From positions 1,767,501 through 1,831,500 of the forward strand of contig NZ_CP106881.1 of assembly GCF_023634805.2 (NCBI RefSeq): a stretch of DNA of 64,000 nt, given 5' to 3'. Numbering within the stretch: position 1 is the first letter of the stretch; each line of letters begins with the position of its first letter. A program made the position numbers and the translations under genes. Of the stretch, positions 10,662-19,194 are shown in pieces. The stretch is from Comamonas endophytica. Lineage in GTDB: Bacteria; Pseudomonadota; Gammaproteobacteria; Burkholderiales; Burkholderiaceae_C. The notes under the pieces are model-generated. The model saw only the letters and a list, made by a program, of their open reading frames with translations. It was not told where the DNA came from and searched no databases.

Positions 10662-11624
10662 ATGACGCCGCGCAGCTTCCAGCATCTCGACCTGAACCTG
10701 CTGCGGGTCTTCGACGAAGTCATGGCCGAGCGCAGCCTGACGCGCGCCGCCCACAAGCTGGCACTGACCCAGCCCGCCGTGAGCAACGCCATGCGCCGCC
10801 TGCGCGAGGCGCTGGACGACGAATTGCTGGTGCGCCAGGGCCAGGGCGTGCAGCCCACGCCGCGCGCGCTCGCGCTCTGGCCCGCGGTGCGCGGCGCGCT
10901 GAATCAGCTGCAGCAGACGCTGGCACCCGACCCTTTCGATCCGGCCACCGCCAACACCACCTTCGTTCTGGCCATGGCCGACGCCACGGCCTCGACGCTG
11001 GTGCCGGCGCTCTATGCGATCATGGAACGCGAGGCGCCCGGCATCACGCTGCGGGTGCTGCCGCTCACGACGCGCGATCCGCGCCAGCTGCTCGAAGATG
11101 GCGAGGCCGATATTGCCGTGGGCTACTTCCCCGCGGTGCTGGCCGATCTCACGGCGCGCGAGCAATCGGGCGACGCCGTCGGCTTCGAGAGCCGCCGGCT
11201 GTATGCCAGTGCCTATATCTGCGTGATGCGCGAAGGCCACCCGCTGGCCGAGGTGCCGCTCACGCTGGACAACTACTGCGCGGCGCGCCACATGCTGGTG
11301 AGCTTTTCCGGGCGCTCGTTCGGCTTCATCGACGAAGCACTGGCCTCGCTGGGCCGCAAGCGCCAGGTGGTGCTGACGGTGAACCAGTTCTTCACCGCCG
11401 GGCGCGTGGTGGTGCAATCCGACCTGCTGACCATCCTGCCGCGGCACTTCGTGCCCGTGACCGGCATGGCGCACTCGCTGGCGCTGCGCGAGCTGCCGTT
11501 CAGCGTGCCGCCGGTACATGTCGATGCGCTGTGGCGCCACCGCGGGCCGCAGGCCAACGCCGGCGGATGGCTGCTGCAGGCGCTGTTCCGCGCCGCGCAG
11601 GCCACTTTCCCGCGCGCGCCCTAG
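10662..11624 (+). CDS. LysR-family transcriptional regulator
   Basis: 320 residues with the N-terminal winged helix-turn-helix (FQHLDLNLLRVFDEVMAERSLTRAAHKLALTQPAVSNAMRRLRE split over 5-48; residues 3-62 in all) and a periplasmic-binding-like effector domain beginning near FVLAMADATASTLVP. It is of the NodD/PnbR-like 'HLDLNLL' subgroup, often controlling aromatic or amino-acid catabolism. It is divergent from the unknown 106-residue gene, sharing 130 bp of AT-rich promoter DNA around 10570-10650, so that gene is the likeliest target. It converges on the next LysR gene with a seven-base gap. The effector cannot be read from sequence. Confidence 0.92.
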   Translation: MTPRSFQHLDLNLLRVFDEVMAERSLTRAAHKLALTQPAVSNAMRRLREALDDELLVRQGQGVQPTPRALALWPAVRGALNQLQQTLAPDPFDPATANTTFVLAMADATASTLVPALYAIMEREAPGITLRVLPLTTRDPRQLLEDGEADIAVGYFPAVLADLTAREQSGDAVGFESRRLYASAYICVMREGHPLAEVPLTLDNYCAARHMLVSFSGRSFGFIDEALASLGRKRQVVLTVNQFFTAGRVVVQSDLLTILPRHFVPVTGMAHSLALRELPFSVPPVHVDALWRHRGPQANAGGWLLQALFRAAQATFPRAP

Positions 11625-11631
11625 GCCGGTC

Positions 11632-12573
11632 TCACTCTGGTGCGCGCTGCACCAAGTTGGTTGCCCACTCCCCGATCTGGCCCGCTTCCCGAAGCTTGCC
11701 GGAGACGAACTCCGCGAATGCCGCTGCGGCCGTCGCCAGCACCCGTTCGCGCAGCGCCACCAGCACCAGCCTGCCGGCCGGCAGCCGGCGCTCGTCGATG
11801 GGGATGGCGACGGCCCCCGCCGAAGGGCCGGCCCCGATCTCGATCTGGAAACTCACGCCGCCGGCCTCGCGCGCATAGCCGCGCATCATCTCGTAGGAGT
11901 TGGACACCAGCGGAGGATGCGGCTGCTCCGGGGATTGCTCGAACAGATCCTCCAGCACGCCGCGCCCCGACAGGCTGCCGTCCGGCAGGGCCAGGGGATA
12001 GGCCAGGCAATCCTTGAGCCGCACGCTCGCGCGCCCTGCCAGGGGATGGTCCGGCGCCACCATCGCGCAGGTGCGCTGGCGCGCCTGTGCCAGCACCGTC
12101 AGGCCGCGCAGTTCGGGGGGATTGAAGATCAGCCCCAGATCGGCCTCGAAGTCGGTGACGGCATCGACGGCCCGTTCCCGGTCGAGCACCTTGACGTCGA
12201 AGGCAATGCCCGGCCGCAGCGTCTGGAACTCGTGGATGGCCTGCGGCAGGAAGGCGGGCGCCAGCGCCTGGCTGGCGGCCAGCGTGACGCGGCCGCGCCG
12301 CACGCCGCCGAGCTCCTCGATCTGCGAGCGCACCTGCTCCAGATCGGCCTTGCGCCGGCGCGCATAGCCAATGAACAGCTCGCCGGCCGGCGTCAGGCGC
12401 ACGCCGCGCGGCAACCGCTCGAAGATCGGCGTGCCCAGCTCCTCCTCGAGGTCCTGGATGCGCCGGTTGATGGCGGAGGAGGCGACATGGAGCTTCTCGG
12501 CGGCGCCGCGGATGGAGCCGCAGCGCGCGACGGCATCGACATAGTGAAGAAAGCGCAGGTGTTGCATGCGCAT
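11632..12573 (-). CDS. atzR: LysR-family regulator divergent from the cyanuric acid operon (AtzR-like)
   Basis: 313 residues from MRMQHLRFLHYVDAVARC. The helix-turn-helix spans about 1-62 (SIRGAAEKLHVASSAINRRIQ) and the effector domain follows (RGRVTLAASQALAPAFLPQAI). AtzR of Pseudomonas sp. ADP occupies the same divergent place and activates the cyanuric acid genes on nitrogen limitation and cyanuric acid; the symbol here is by context rather than alignment. A start six bases later (12567) is equally possible, and neither has a clear ribosome-binding site. The start lies inside a 14-bp perfect palindrome TGCATGCGCATGCA (12563-12576), which could allow autoregulation. Confidence 0.85.
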   Translation of the reverse strand: MRMQHLRFLHYVDAVARCGSIRGAAEKLHVASSAINRRIQDLEEELGTPIFERLPRGVRLTPAGELFIGYARRRKADLEQVRSQIEELGGVRRGRVTLAASQALAPAFLPQAIHEFQTLRPGIAFDVKVLDRERAVDAVTDFEADLGLIFNPPELRGLTVLAQARQRTCAMVAPDHPLAGRASVRLKDCLAYPLALPDGSLSGRGVLEDLFEQSPEQPHPPLVSNSYEMMRGYAREAGGVSFQIEIGAGPSAGAVAIPIDERRLPAGRLVLVALRERVLATAAAAFAEFVSGKLREAGQIGEWATNLVQRAPE

Positions 12574-12588
12574 GCACTGCAAGACCGA

Positions 12589-12601
12589 TGCCAGAACGGC
12601 A
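12589..12601. promoter_or_regulatory. LysR-type recognition box (T-N11-A) in the atzR/atzD intergenic region
   Basis: TGCCAGAACGGCA is a TGCC-N5-GGCA dyad that fits T-N11-A exactly. Its centre lies about 73 bp upstream of the start expected from the sigma-54-like element, close to where LysR recognition sites usually lie. Inferred from pattern only. Confidence 0.5.
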
Positions 12602-12641
12602 GCGCACGGGGTGCAAAAAGGCCTCGGTCGAGAGCGCTGGA

Positions 12642-12657
12642 TGGCATGGCGCTTGCA
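12642..12657 (+). promoter_or_regulatory. Sigma-54-type -24/-12 promoter of the atzD operon
   Basis: TGGCATGGCGCTTGCA matches the TGGCAC-N5-TTGCA consensus with one change (C to T) and has the exact GG-N10-GC spacing. It predicts transcription from near 12668, giving a leader of about 45 bases to atzD. No convincing NtrC enhancer was identified. Confidence 0.6.
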
Positions 12658-12713
12658 TACAAGACGGCAACGGGCACCGCTCCAGCCCCTCGACCAATGA
12701 AAGACCAACGAAC

Positions 12714-13805
12714 ATGCATCACGTCGACGTCATCCGCATTCCCAGCCGCAGCCCGGGCGACATCTCCGGCCTCGAGGCGCTGATCGCCTCGGGCCGGGTG
12801 GCCGCGAGCGACATCGTCGCGGTCATGGGCAAGACCGAGGGCAACGGCTGCGTCAACGATTACACGCGCGAGTACGCCACCAGCTCGCTGGCGGCCTGCC
12901 TGGGCCGGCACCTGCAGCTTTCGCCCGCCGAAGTGGAACAGCGCGTGGCCTTTGTCATGTCGGGTGGCACCGAGGGCGTGCTGTCGCCGCACCACACGGT
13001 CTTCGCGCGGCGCCCGGCGCAGGGCACGCCTGTCGCCGGCGCCAAGCGGCTGACTCTGGGCATTGCCTTCACGCGCGACTTCCTGCCCGAGGAAATCGGC
13101 CGCCGCGCGCAGATCGAGGAGACCGCCGACGCGGTGCGCCAGGCGATGCGCGACGCGGGCATCGAGTCCACCGGGGACCTGCATTTCGTGCAGGTGAAAT
13201 GCCCGCTGCTGACCTCCGCCAAGATCGCCGAAGCGCGCGCGCGCGGCTGCGAGCCGGTCACGGCCGACACCTATGAATCGATGGGCTACTCGCGCGGCGC
13301 CAGCGCGCTGGGCATTGCGCTGGCCACCGGCGAGGCGGATGCGGCGGCCCTCGCCGACGAAGCCGTGCTGCACGACTGGAGCCTGTCCTCGGGCGTGGCC
13401 TCGGCATCCGCCGGCATCGAGGTGGAGCACAACGTCGTCATCGCCATCGGCATGAGCGCCCGGGCCACCAGCGAGCTGGTCATCGCCCACGACGTGATGG
13501 CCGACGCCATCGATGCGCAGGCCGTGCAGCGCACGCTGCAGGCCCTGGGCCTGGAGGGCGCCGAAGGGCTCGAGCGCATCGTGAATGTCTTCTGTAAGGC
13601 CGAAGCCAGTCCCGACGGGCTGGTGCGCGGCATGCGCCACACCATGCTGGTCGATTCGGACATCAACTCGACGCGCCACGCGCGCGCCGTGACGGGCGCC
13701 GTCGTCGCCTCGGTGGTCGGACACGGCATGGTCTACGTTTCCGGCGGCGCCGAGCACCAGGGGCCGGCCGGTGGCGGCCCGGTCGCCATCATCGCCCGCG
13801 CCTGA
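12714..13805 (+). CDS. atzD: Cyanuric acid amidohydrolase (ring-opening amidohydrolase)
   Basis: 363 residues, full family length. It hydrolyses cyanuric acid to 1-carboxybiuret. The AtzD/TrzD/barbiturase family has three repeated units, each giving a Ser-Lys dyad; here Lys40 (VMGKTEGNG), Lys162 (QVKCPL) and Lys295 (VFCKAEASP) are visible with Ser83 (MSGGTEG), Ser230 or 232 (GVASASAG) and Ser343 (YVSGGAEHQGP). Overall similarity to remembered AtzD sequence is very high, including the whole GMRHTMLVDSDINSTRHARA region, which favours cyanuric acid hydrolase over barbiturase. It is the first gene of a four-gene operon and divergent from the LysR gene. Confidence 0.93.
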   Translation: MHHVDVIRIPSRSPGDISGLEALIASGRVAASDIVAVMGKTEGNGCVNDYTREYATSSLAACLGRHLQLSPAEVEQRVAFVMSGGTEGVLSPHHTVFARRPAQGTPVAGAKRLTLGIAFTRDFLPEEIGRRAQIEETADAVRQAMRDAGIESTGDLHFVQVKCPLLTSAKIAEARARGCEPVTADTYESMGYSRGASALGIALATGEADAAALADEAVLHDWSLSSGVASASAGIEVEHNVVIAIGMSARATSELVIAHDVMADAIDAQAVQRTLQALGLEGAEGLERIVNVFCKAEASPDGLVRGMRHTMLVDSDINSTRHARAVTGAVVASVVGHGMVYVSGGAEHQGPAGGGPVAIIARA

Positions 13806-13827
13806 CGCATCACAGGGAGCACCAGAC

Positions 13828-14040
13828 ATGGAAGAACAGGAAATCCTCACCTACGTGAAAGCCGCGGCGCCGGCGCTGGGCCTGACGCTGGATGCGCAGC
13901 GCGCGGCCGCCGTCGCGCAGCATTTCGGCCGCACCGTGGCGATGGCCCGGCTGCTGGAGCAGGCGCAGCTGGCGCCCGAAGACGAGCTGGCCGAGATCTA
14001 CTGCCCGGCGCCCTTTCCCGTCAAGGAGGCACAGGCATGA
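13828..14040 (+). CDS. atzG: AtzG-like small subunit of 1-carboxybiuret hydrolase
   Basis: 70 residues (MEEQEILTYVKAAAP...[11 protein letters not shown]). AtzG is a GatC-like small protein that binds and stabilises the amidase AtzE in the cyanuric acid pathway. Position supports this: it lies between atzD (22-bp gap, AGGGA ribosome-binding site) and atzE, whose start overlaps its stop by four bases (ATGA). Proteins of this kind are easily missed in annotation. It has no catalytic motif, as expected for a partner chain. The assignment depends on context and general resemblance (acidic, helical, with a Pro-rich tail that could wrap around the partner). Confidence 0.85.
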   Translation: MEEQEILTYVKAAAPALGLTLDAQRAAAVAQHFGRTVAMARLLEQAQLAPEDELAEIYCPAPFPVKEAQA

Positions 14041-15410
14041 ATACGACCACCATCCTGCGCGCAGTTGCCACCGGCGAACGCAGCGCCCGCGAGGTGTGCG
14101 ACGAAGCCCTGGCGCATATCGAGGCCAGCGATGGCGCCATCAATGCCTTCACCGAGATCACGGCCGAACGCGCGCGCGCCGAGGCCGATGCCGTGGATGC
14201 GCGCCGCGCGCGCGGCGAATCCCTGCCGCCGCTGGCCGGCCTGCCCTATGCCGTGAAGAATCTCTTCGACATCGAAGGCCTCACGACCCTGGCCGGCTCC
14301 AAGGTCAACCAGGGGCTGCCCGCGGCGCATGAGGATGCGGTGCTGGTGCAGCGCCTGCAGTCGGCCGGCGCGGTGCTGGTCGGCGCGCTCAACATGGACG
14401 AGTACGCCTACGGTTTCACGACCGAGAACACGCACTACGGCCCGACGCGCAATCCGCGCGACACCACGCGCATCGCCGGCGGCTCCTCGGGCGGCTCCGG
14501 GGCCGCGGTGGCGGCGCGCCAGGTGCCGCTGACGCTGGGCTCCGACACCAACGGCTCGATCCGCGTGCCCGCGTCGCTGTGCGGCGCCTGGGGGCTCAAG
14601 CCCACCTTCGGGCGGCTTTCGCGCCGTGGCACCTATCCCTTCGTGCACAGCATCGACCATCTCGGCCCGATCGCGGACAGCGTGCAGGGCCTGGCGCTGG
14701 CCTATGACGCGATGCAGGGGCCCGATGCGCTCGATCCGGGCTGCCATGCGCTGCGCGTGCAGGCCGCGCTGCCCAGCCTGCGGCAGGGTGCGGGCGGCCT
14801 GCGCATCGGCGTGCTGGGCGGGTACTTCCGCGATTTCGCCAGCGCCCCGGCGCGTGCCGCGGTGGACCTGGCCGCACGCACGTTGGGAGCGCATGACGAG
14901 GTGCTGTGGCCGGATGCGGCTCTCGCGCGCGCCGCGGCATTCATCGTCACGGCCAGCGAGGGCGGCAGCCTGCATCTGGACGATCTGCGCAGCCGTCCGC
15001 AGGATTTCGAGCCCCTGTCGGTGGACCGCTTCATCTCGGGCCTGCTGCAGCCGGCGGACTGGTACCTGCGCGCGCAGCGCTTTCGGCGCGCCTACCGCGA
15101 CAAGGTCAACGCGCTGTTCCAGGACTGGGATGTGCTGATCGCGCCGGCCACGCCGGTCAGCGCCCCGACCATCGGCAGCGAATGGATAGAGATCAATGGC
15201 ACGTCCCACCTCTGCCGCCCGGCCATGGGCCTGCTGACGCAGCCCATCTCCTTTGCCGGCTGCCCGGTGGTGGCCGCGCCCCTGTGGCCCGAAGGCACGG
15301 GCGGCATGCCGATCGGCGTGCAGCTCATCGCCGCGCCGTGGAACGAGGCGCTGTGCCTGCGCGCCGCGCGCATTCTGGAGGAAGCGGGCACGGCCCGCAT
15401 GGAGCAATGA
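14037..15410 (+). CDS. atzE: 1-carboxybiuret hydrolase, amidase-signature catalytic subunit
   Basis: 457 residues of the amidase-signature family (GatA-like). The catalytic triad is readable: Lys74 in [11 protein letters not shown], the cis-serine at 150/151 in the GGSSGGSG loop, and nucleophile Ser174 in [12 protein letters not shown]. AtzE removes ammonia from 1-carboxybiuret, the product of AtzD, and requires AtzG. Gene order atzD-atzG-atzE-atzH, with four-base coupling to atzG and a direct stop/start overlap with the next gene, fixes the assignment beyond the generic family call. No atzF (allophanate hydrolase) follows, so allophanate must be handled elsewhere in the genome. Confidence 0.92.
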   Translation: MNTTTILRAVATGERSAREVCDEALAHIEASDGAINAFTEITAERARAEADAVDARRARGESLPPLAGLPYAVKNLFDIEGLTTLAGSKVNQGLPAAHEDAVLVQRLQSAGAVLVGALNMDEYAYGFTTENTHYGPTRNPRDTTRIAGGSSGGSGAAVAARQVPLTLGSDTNGSIRVPASLCGAWGLKPTFGRLSRRGTYPFVHSIDHLGPIADSVQGLALAYDAMQGPDALDPGCHALRVQAALPSLRQGAGGLRIGVLGGYFRDFASAPARAAVDLAARTLGAHDEVLWPDAALARAAAFIVTASEGGSLHLDDLRSRPQDFEPLSVDRFISGLLQPADWYLRAQRFRRAYRDKVNALFQDWDVLIAPATPVSAPTIGSEWIEINGTSHLCRPAMGLLTQPISFAGCPVVAAPLWPEGTGGMPIGVQLIAAPWNEALCLRAARILEEAGTARMEQ

Positions 15411-15805
15411 TGGAACCGATGCAGATCAACCTTCCCGATGTCCTGGCCGAGGTGACGGCCGCGTTCGCGCGCTACGAACGGGCGCTGACATCCAACGACG
15501 TGTCCGTGCTCGACGAGCTGTTCTGGCAAAGCCCGCACACGCTGCGCTATGGCGCGACCGAGAACCTGTATGGCTACGAGGCCATCGCCGGCTTCCGCGC
15601 CGGTCGGCCCTCGAGCGGACTGGAGCGCGAAGTGCTGAAGACGGTCATCACGACCTATGGACGGGACTGCGCCACGGCCAATATCGAGTTCCGCCGCACC
15701 GGCAGCGCCAGCACCGGCCGCCAGAGCCAGACCTGGCTGCGCATGCCCGAAGGCTGGCGCGTGGTGGCGGCGCATGTCAGCCTGCTGGCCCCGCCGGCTG
15801 CCTGA
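15410..15805 (+). CDS. atzH: AtzH-like SnoaL/NTF2-fold protein (DUF3225)
   Basis: 131 residues from [12 protein letters not shown]. Features are a helical start, [22 protein letters not shown], and a final [11 protein letters not shown] strand, all typical of the DUF3225 branch of the NTF2-like fold. AtzH is described as a decarboxylating amidohydrolase that rescues 1,3-dicarboxyurea formed during cyanuric acid breakdown. GGAG at 15401-15404 lies five bases before the ATG at 15410; ATG 15407 and 15419 are alternatives. Translation is coupled to atzE. It is the last gene of the module; the next gene is unrelated and 109 bp away. Confidence 0.85.
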   Translation: MEPMQINLPDVLAEVTAAFARYERALTSNDVSVLDELFWQSPHTLRYGATENLYGYEAIAGFRAGRPSSGLEREVLKTVITTYGRDCATANIEFRRTGSASTGRQSQTWLRMPEGWRVVAAHVSLLAPPAA

Positions 15806-15914
15806 GGGCCATTGCGGCGCTGTCGGCGCCTGCCCTGCGCGCGATGCCCTGCACCCTGGCCTGGACTGTGCCAACATAGGCGGCCCCAACCCAAGGTGAA
15901 TCCGTGCCGCCGCC

Positions 15915-16769
15915 ATGAAGATCCAGCTGCTTTCCGACCTGCACCTCGAAGCCGATCCCAGTTTCCAGGCCGAGCCCGCGCCCGGCGCCGATGTGCTGGT
16001 GCTGGCCGGCGATATCGGCTCCTACCAGCAGGGCGGCAAGCTGACCGAGGAGGACTTCGGCCTGGCGCGCTTTTCGCCGCTGCCGCAGCATGCCGGCTGG
16101 CCCTGCCCGGTGATCTTCGTGCCCGGCAACCACGAATACGACATGCAGGACTTCGACGCCGCGCATGCGCGCCTGCGCGAGGCCTGCGACCGGCTGGGCC
16201 TGATCTGGCTGGAGCGCGAGAGCGTGGTGCTGGACGGCGTGCGCTTCGTGGGCACCACGCTGTGGACCGACTACGACGCGATCGCGCTGCAGGACGCCAA
16301 GGTGCAGGCCGGCGACCTGGGCGCGCTGCTGCGCCTGCGCGAGAAGGCCTTCCGCGCGGCCAATTTCTACCTGCGCAAGACCGGCGGCACGCGCCATGGC
16401 GAGGCCTTCCTGGCCGAGCCCATGCGCGCGCAGGCGCTGCAATGCCAGCAATGGCTGCGCGAAGCGCTGGCCCAAGCCTTCGACGGCCCCACCGTGGCCG
16501 TGACGCATTTCGCGCCCAGCCTGCACAGTGCCGATCCGCGCTATGGGCTGATTCCGGGCACGGCGGGTTTCTGCAACGCTTTGGATGATCTGTTTGCCCA
16601 GGCGCAGCTGTGGCTGCACGGCCATCTGCATGCGCCCAGCGACTACACCGTGCGCGGCGCGCGCGCCGACGGCCAGCCCTGGCAGTGCCGGGTCGTGGCC
16701 AATCCGCTGGGCTATGCGCGCAAGGGCGAACAGGCTTTTTTCCGGCCGCGCGCCTGCATCGACTTATGA
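15915..16769 (+). CDS. Calcineurin-like metallophosphoesterase
   Basis: 284 residues with the full set of dinuclear-metal motifs in order: DLHLE (8-12), GDIG near 33, GNHEYD near 71, THFAP near 200 and GHLHAP near 240. No signal peptide, so cytoplasmic. The substrate is not deducible; relatives include phosphodiesterases and phosphatases of unknown role. It lies alone between the atz genes and uspA with over 100 bp on each side, so it probably has its own promoter. Confidence 0.85.
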   Translation: MKIQLLSDLHLEADPSFQAEPAPGADVLVLAGDIGSYQQGGKLTEEDFGLARFSPLPQHAGWPCPVIFVPGNHEYDMQDFDAAHARLREACDRLGLIWLERESVVLDGVRFVGTTLWTDYDAIALQDAKVQAGDLGALLRLREKAFRAANFYLRKTGGTRHGEAFLAEPMRAQALQCQQWLREALAQAFDGPTVAVTHFAPSLHSADPRYGLIPGTAGFCNALDDLFAQAQLWLHGHLHAPSDYTVRGARADGQPWQCRVVANPLGYARKGEQAFFRPRACIDL

Positions 16770-16897
16770 TGGCCTTACCGCCCGCGCGCCCCGCGCGCCG
16801 GGCGGCTTGCTGGCTGCGGTCTCCAAAAAACACGACCTACATCAAGACGCGCAACTTCTGCTGGCACCAATCCGATCCAAAACATCAGGAGGAACCT

Positions 16898-17320
16898 ATG
16901 AAGATATTGCTTGCTGTCGACGGCAGCGCCTACACCCAGAAGATGCTCAGCTACCTGGTCTCGCACGCCGAGCTGCTGGCGCCCACGCACCAGTACACGG
17001 CCTTGACGGTGGAAGGCGCGCTGCCTCCCCGCGCCCGCAGCGTGCTGTCCAAGGAAGACCTCGAACTGTATTACCGCGAGGAAGCCGACAAGATCCTGAA
17101 CCCGGTGCGCGACTTCCTGGCGCAGCACGGCGTGCAGGCCAACGGCATGGCCAGCGTCGGCCCGGTGGGCGAGACCATCGCCAAGATAGCCGAAGATGGC
17201 CAGTACGACCTGCTGGTCATGGGCACCCACGGCCACGGCGCTTTGGGCAAGCTGGTGATGGGCTCGGTCAGCACCCAGGTGCTGGCGCACAGCACCGTGC
17301 CGGTGCTGCTGGTGCGCTAA
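16898..17320 (+). CDS. Universal stress protein (UspA family)
   Basis: 140 residues, one Usp domain. It begins MKILLAVDGSAYTQKML, with the acidic residue after the first strand. The ATP-binding motif G-x2-G-x9-G-S/T is present as GTHGHGALGKLVMGSVS near the C-terminus, so it should belong to the nucleotide-binding class, and it ends HSTVPVLLVR like most members. A strong ribosome-binding site (AGGAGGA, 16887-16893) precedes the ATG and a strong terminator follows, so this is a single-gene unit. Confidence 0.93.
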   Translation: MKILLAVDGSAYTQKMLSYLVSHAELLAPTHQYTALTVEGALPPRARSVLSKEDLELYYREEADKILNPVRDFLAQHGVQANGMASVGPVGETIAKIAEDGQYDLLVMGTHGHGALGKLVMGSVSTQVLAHSTVPVLLVR

Positions 17321-17354
17321 GCGCCCGCTCTTGGCCTGCTGCAGGCCAGAAAGC

Positions 17355-17384
17355 AAGGCCGGAGCCTGTCTCCGGCCTTTTTTT
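17355..17384 (+). terminator. Rho-independent terminator after uspA
   Basis: AAGGCCGGAG / CTCCGGCCTT stem with a five-base loop running into T. Confidence 0.93.
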
Positions 17385-17446
17385 GCGCTCGAAGCGGGTT
17401 CAACCACGCAAAGAAGCCGGTTTGGCCCCCATGGGACAATCCCCCC

Positions 17447-18160
17447 ATGTCCTCCCCCATCGCCGTCATCGACTTCGAAACCACCGGCATGACCCCCGGC
17501 CAGGGCGCCCGTGCCACCGAGGTGGCGATCGTGCTGCTCGAGGACGGCCAGGTCGTGGACCGGTTCCAGAGTCTGATGCGCACCGGGGTGTGGATTCCCC
17601 CGTTCATCACCCGGCTCACGGGCATCACCAATGCGATGGTGGCCGCGGCGCCGGCGGCCGAGGAGGTGATGCGCGATGCCGCGCGCTTTGTCGGCGCCGC
17701 GCCGATGGTGGCGCACAACGCCGCATTCGACCGCAGGTTCTGGGAGGCCGAACTGGCCCAAGCGGGCCTTCAGGCGCCGCAGCCCTTTGCCTGCACCGTG
17801 CTGCTGTCGCGGCGGCTGTACCCCGAGGCGCCCAGCCACAAGCTGGGCAATATCGTCGACCACCTGGGCCTGCCGCGCGCCGGGCGCGCCCACCGTGCGC
17901 TGGCGGATGCGGAGATGGCCGCGAGCCTGCTGGCGCGCATGCAGCACGACCTGCGGCTGCGCTGGGGCCTCGGCCAGACCGGGCATGGCGTGCTGTCGAC
18001 GCTGCAGCGCTGCCCCAAGGGCCAGATGGCGCGCCTGCTGGCGCAACAGGCGGCGCAGTACCCGCTGACCCGTGACCTGTTCGGCCGCGATGGCGAGCTT
18101 CTTCCCCAGGATGCGGCGGTTGATCCGGCTCGGCCCATAATAGGCCCCTCCCTCCCGTGA
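17447..18160 (+). CDS. DEDDh 3'-5' exonuclease (DNA polymerase III epsilon-like)
   Basis: 237 residues. The exonuclease domain occupies about 1-170, with motif I VIDFETTG (7-14), motif II VAHNAAFDRRF near 88, and motif III HRALADAEM near 148 carrying the histidine of the DEDDh class. It is shorter and different from the replicative DnaQ, and its roughly 60-residue C-terminal tail (LSTLQRCPKGQMARLLAQQ) is unassigned. Likely a repair or RNA-turnover exonuclease. It is followed after nine bases by the flavin reductase gene, probably cotranscribed. Confidence 0.88.
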   Translation: MSSPIAVIDFETTGMTPGQGARATEVAIVLLEDGQVVDRFQSLMRTGVWIPPFITRLTGITNAMVAAAPAAEEVMRDAARFVGAAPMVAHNAAFDRRFWEAELAQAGLQAPQPFACTVLLSRRLYPEAPSHKLGNIVDHLGLPRAGRAHRALADAEMAASLLARMQHDLRLRWGLGQTGHGVLSTLQRCPKGQMARLLAQQAAQYPLTRDLFGRDGELLPQDAAVDPARPIIGPSLP

Positions 18161-18169
18161 CCGCTGCCC

Positions 18170-18676
18170 GTGAACTCGCCTCTATCCCCCTCCGCCGTGG
18201 CCCAGCCACCGATCTTCACCCCGCATGATTTCCGCAAGGCGCTGGGCCAGTTCGCGACCGGCGTGACCATCGTGACCGCGCTCGATGCCCTGGGCCAGCC
18301 CGTGGGCGTCACGGTGAGCTCCTTCAATTCGGTGTCGCTGCATCCGCCGCTGGTGCTGTGGAGCATGGCCAACAGCGCGGCGTCGCTGCCGGTGTTCATG
18401 GCCGGCACGCACTACGCGGTGCATGTGCTGGGCGCCGAGCAGAAGGAGCTGGCAATGCGCTTCGCCACCAAGGGCATCGACCGCTGGGCCGGCGTGGCGC
18501 ACCAGCCCGGCCACAGCGGCGTGCCGCTGCTGGACGGCGCGGTGGCGACCTTCGAATGCTTCAACCGCAGCCGCTACCAGGAAGGCGACCATGTGATCTT
18601 CGTGGGGGAAGTGGAGCGGTGCGGGTACCGCAATGAGGCGGCGCCGCTGATCTATCACGATGGAAGGATGAGGTAG
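18170..18676 (+). CDS. Flavin reductase-like FMN-binding protein
   Basis: 168 residues from a GTG start. The split-barrel FMN-binding domain runs from FRKALGQFATGVTIVTA (about 22-38) through VTVSSFNSVSLHPPLVLWSM to DHVIFVGEVE, the standard layout of NAD(P)H:flavin oxidoreductases that feed two-component monooxygenases. No monooxygenase partner is adjacent, so the acceptor is unknown. It overlaps nothing, lying nine bases past the exonuclease stop, and is followed by a repeat element. Confidence 0.88.
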   Translation: MNSPLSPSAVAQPPIFTPHDFRKALGQFATGVTIVTALDALGQPVGVTVSSFNSVSLHPPLVLWSMANSAASLPVFMAGTHYAVHVLGAEQKELAMRFATKGIDRWAGVAHQPGHSGVPLLDGAVATFECFNRSRYQEGDHVIFVGEVERCGYRNEAAPLIYHDGRMR

Positions 18677-18734
18677 GGCGCCTGCGGGGGATACCGAGAC
18701 CGTCAATTGAAGACGGCCGGAGTTTATCTGTAGC

Positions 18735-18858
18735 GCAGGCCCTTCATCCTTCGCCGGGGCCGCTCAGGCAAGCTCAGGACGAACGGAGGAGTTGGGACGC
18801 GTCGCGCCTAACCCGTTCGCCCTGAGCCTGTCTGGGCGGCCCCGTCGAAGGTGAACGG
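18735..18858. repeat. Interspersed hairpin repeat element
   Basis: CTTCGCCGGGGCCGCTCAGG...GACGAACGG on one side and CCGTTCGCCCTGAGCCTGTC...GGCGGCCCCGTCGAAGG on the other form a long inverted repeat in the 250-bp gap between convergent genes. Confidence 0.8.
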
Positions 18859-18927
18859 CCAATGTCAAGAAAAGGGCGCAACTTGCAACGCCCTGCCACA
18901 CGCTTTTGACGAGCGCGCGGGTCCTGG

Positions 18928-19191
18928 TTATTTCACCGCTTCCGGCAACTCGATCTTCACTTCGAGCACTTCCAGATTGTCCTGCCGCTCCAGCTGCACC
19001 TTGATGTCGTTCGGATGGATCGACACATACTTGGAGATCACCGCCATCAGCTCGCGCTGCAGTTCCGGCAGGTAGTCGTGCTGGCTGCGGCCGCCGCCGA
19101 CGCGCTCGTGGGCCAGGATGATCTGCAGGCGTTCCTTCGCGACCGAAGCCGACTTCTTTTTTTCACCCAGTAGAAAAGACAGCATCGACAT
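18928..19191 (-). CDS. minE: Cell division topological specificity factor MinE
   Basis: 87 residues, usual MinE length. The start [31 protein letters not shown] contains the membrane-targeting and MinD-interacting region ([12 protein letters not shown]), followed by the topological specificity domain ([17 protein letters not shown]). MinE displaces MinD from the membrane and drives pole-to-pole oscillation. It is the last gene of minCDE, three bases after minD. Confidence 0.97.
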   Translation of the reverse strand: MSMLSFLLGEKKKSASVAKERLQIILAHERVGGGRSQHDYLPELQRELMAVISKYVSIHPNDIKVQLERQDNLEVLEVKIELPEAVK

Positions 19192-19194
19192 CTC

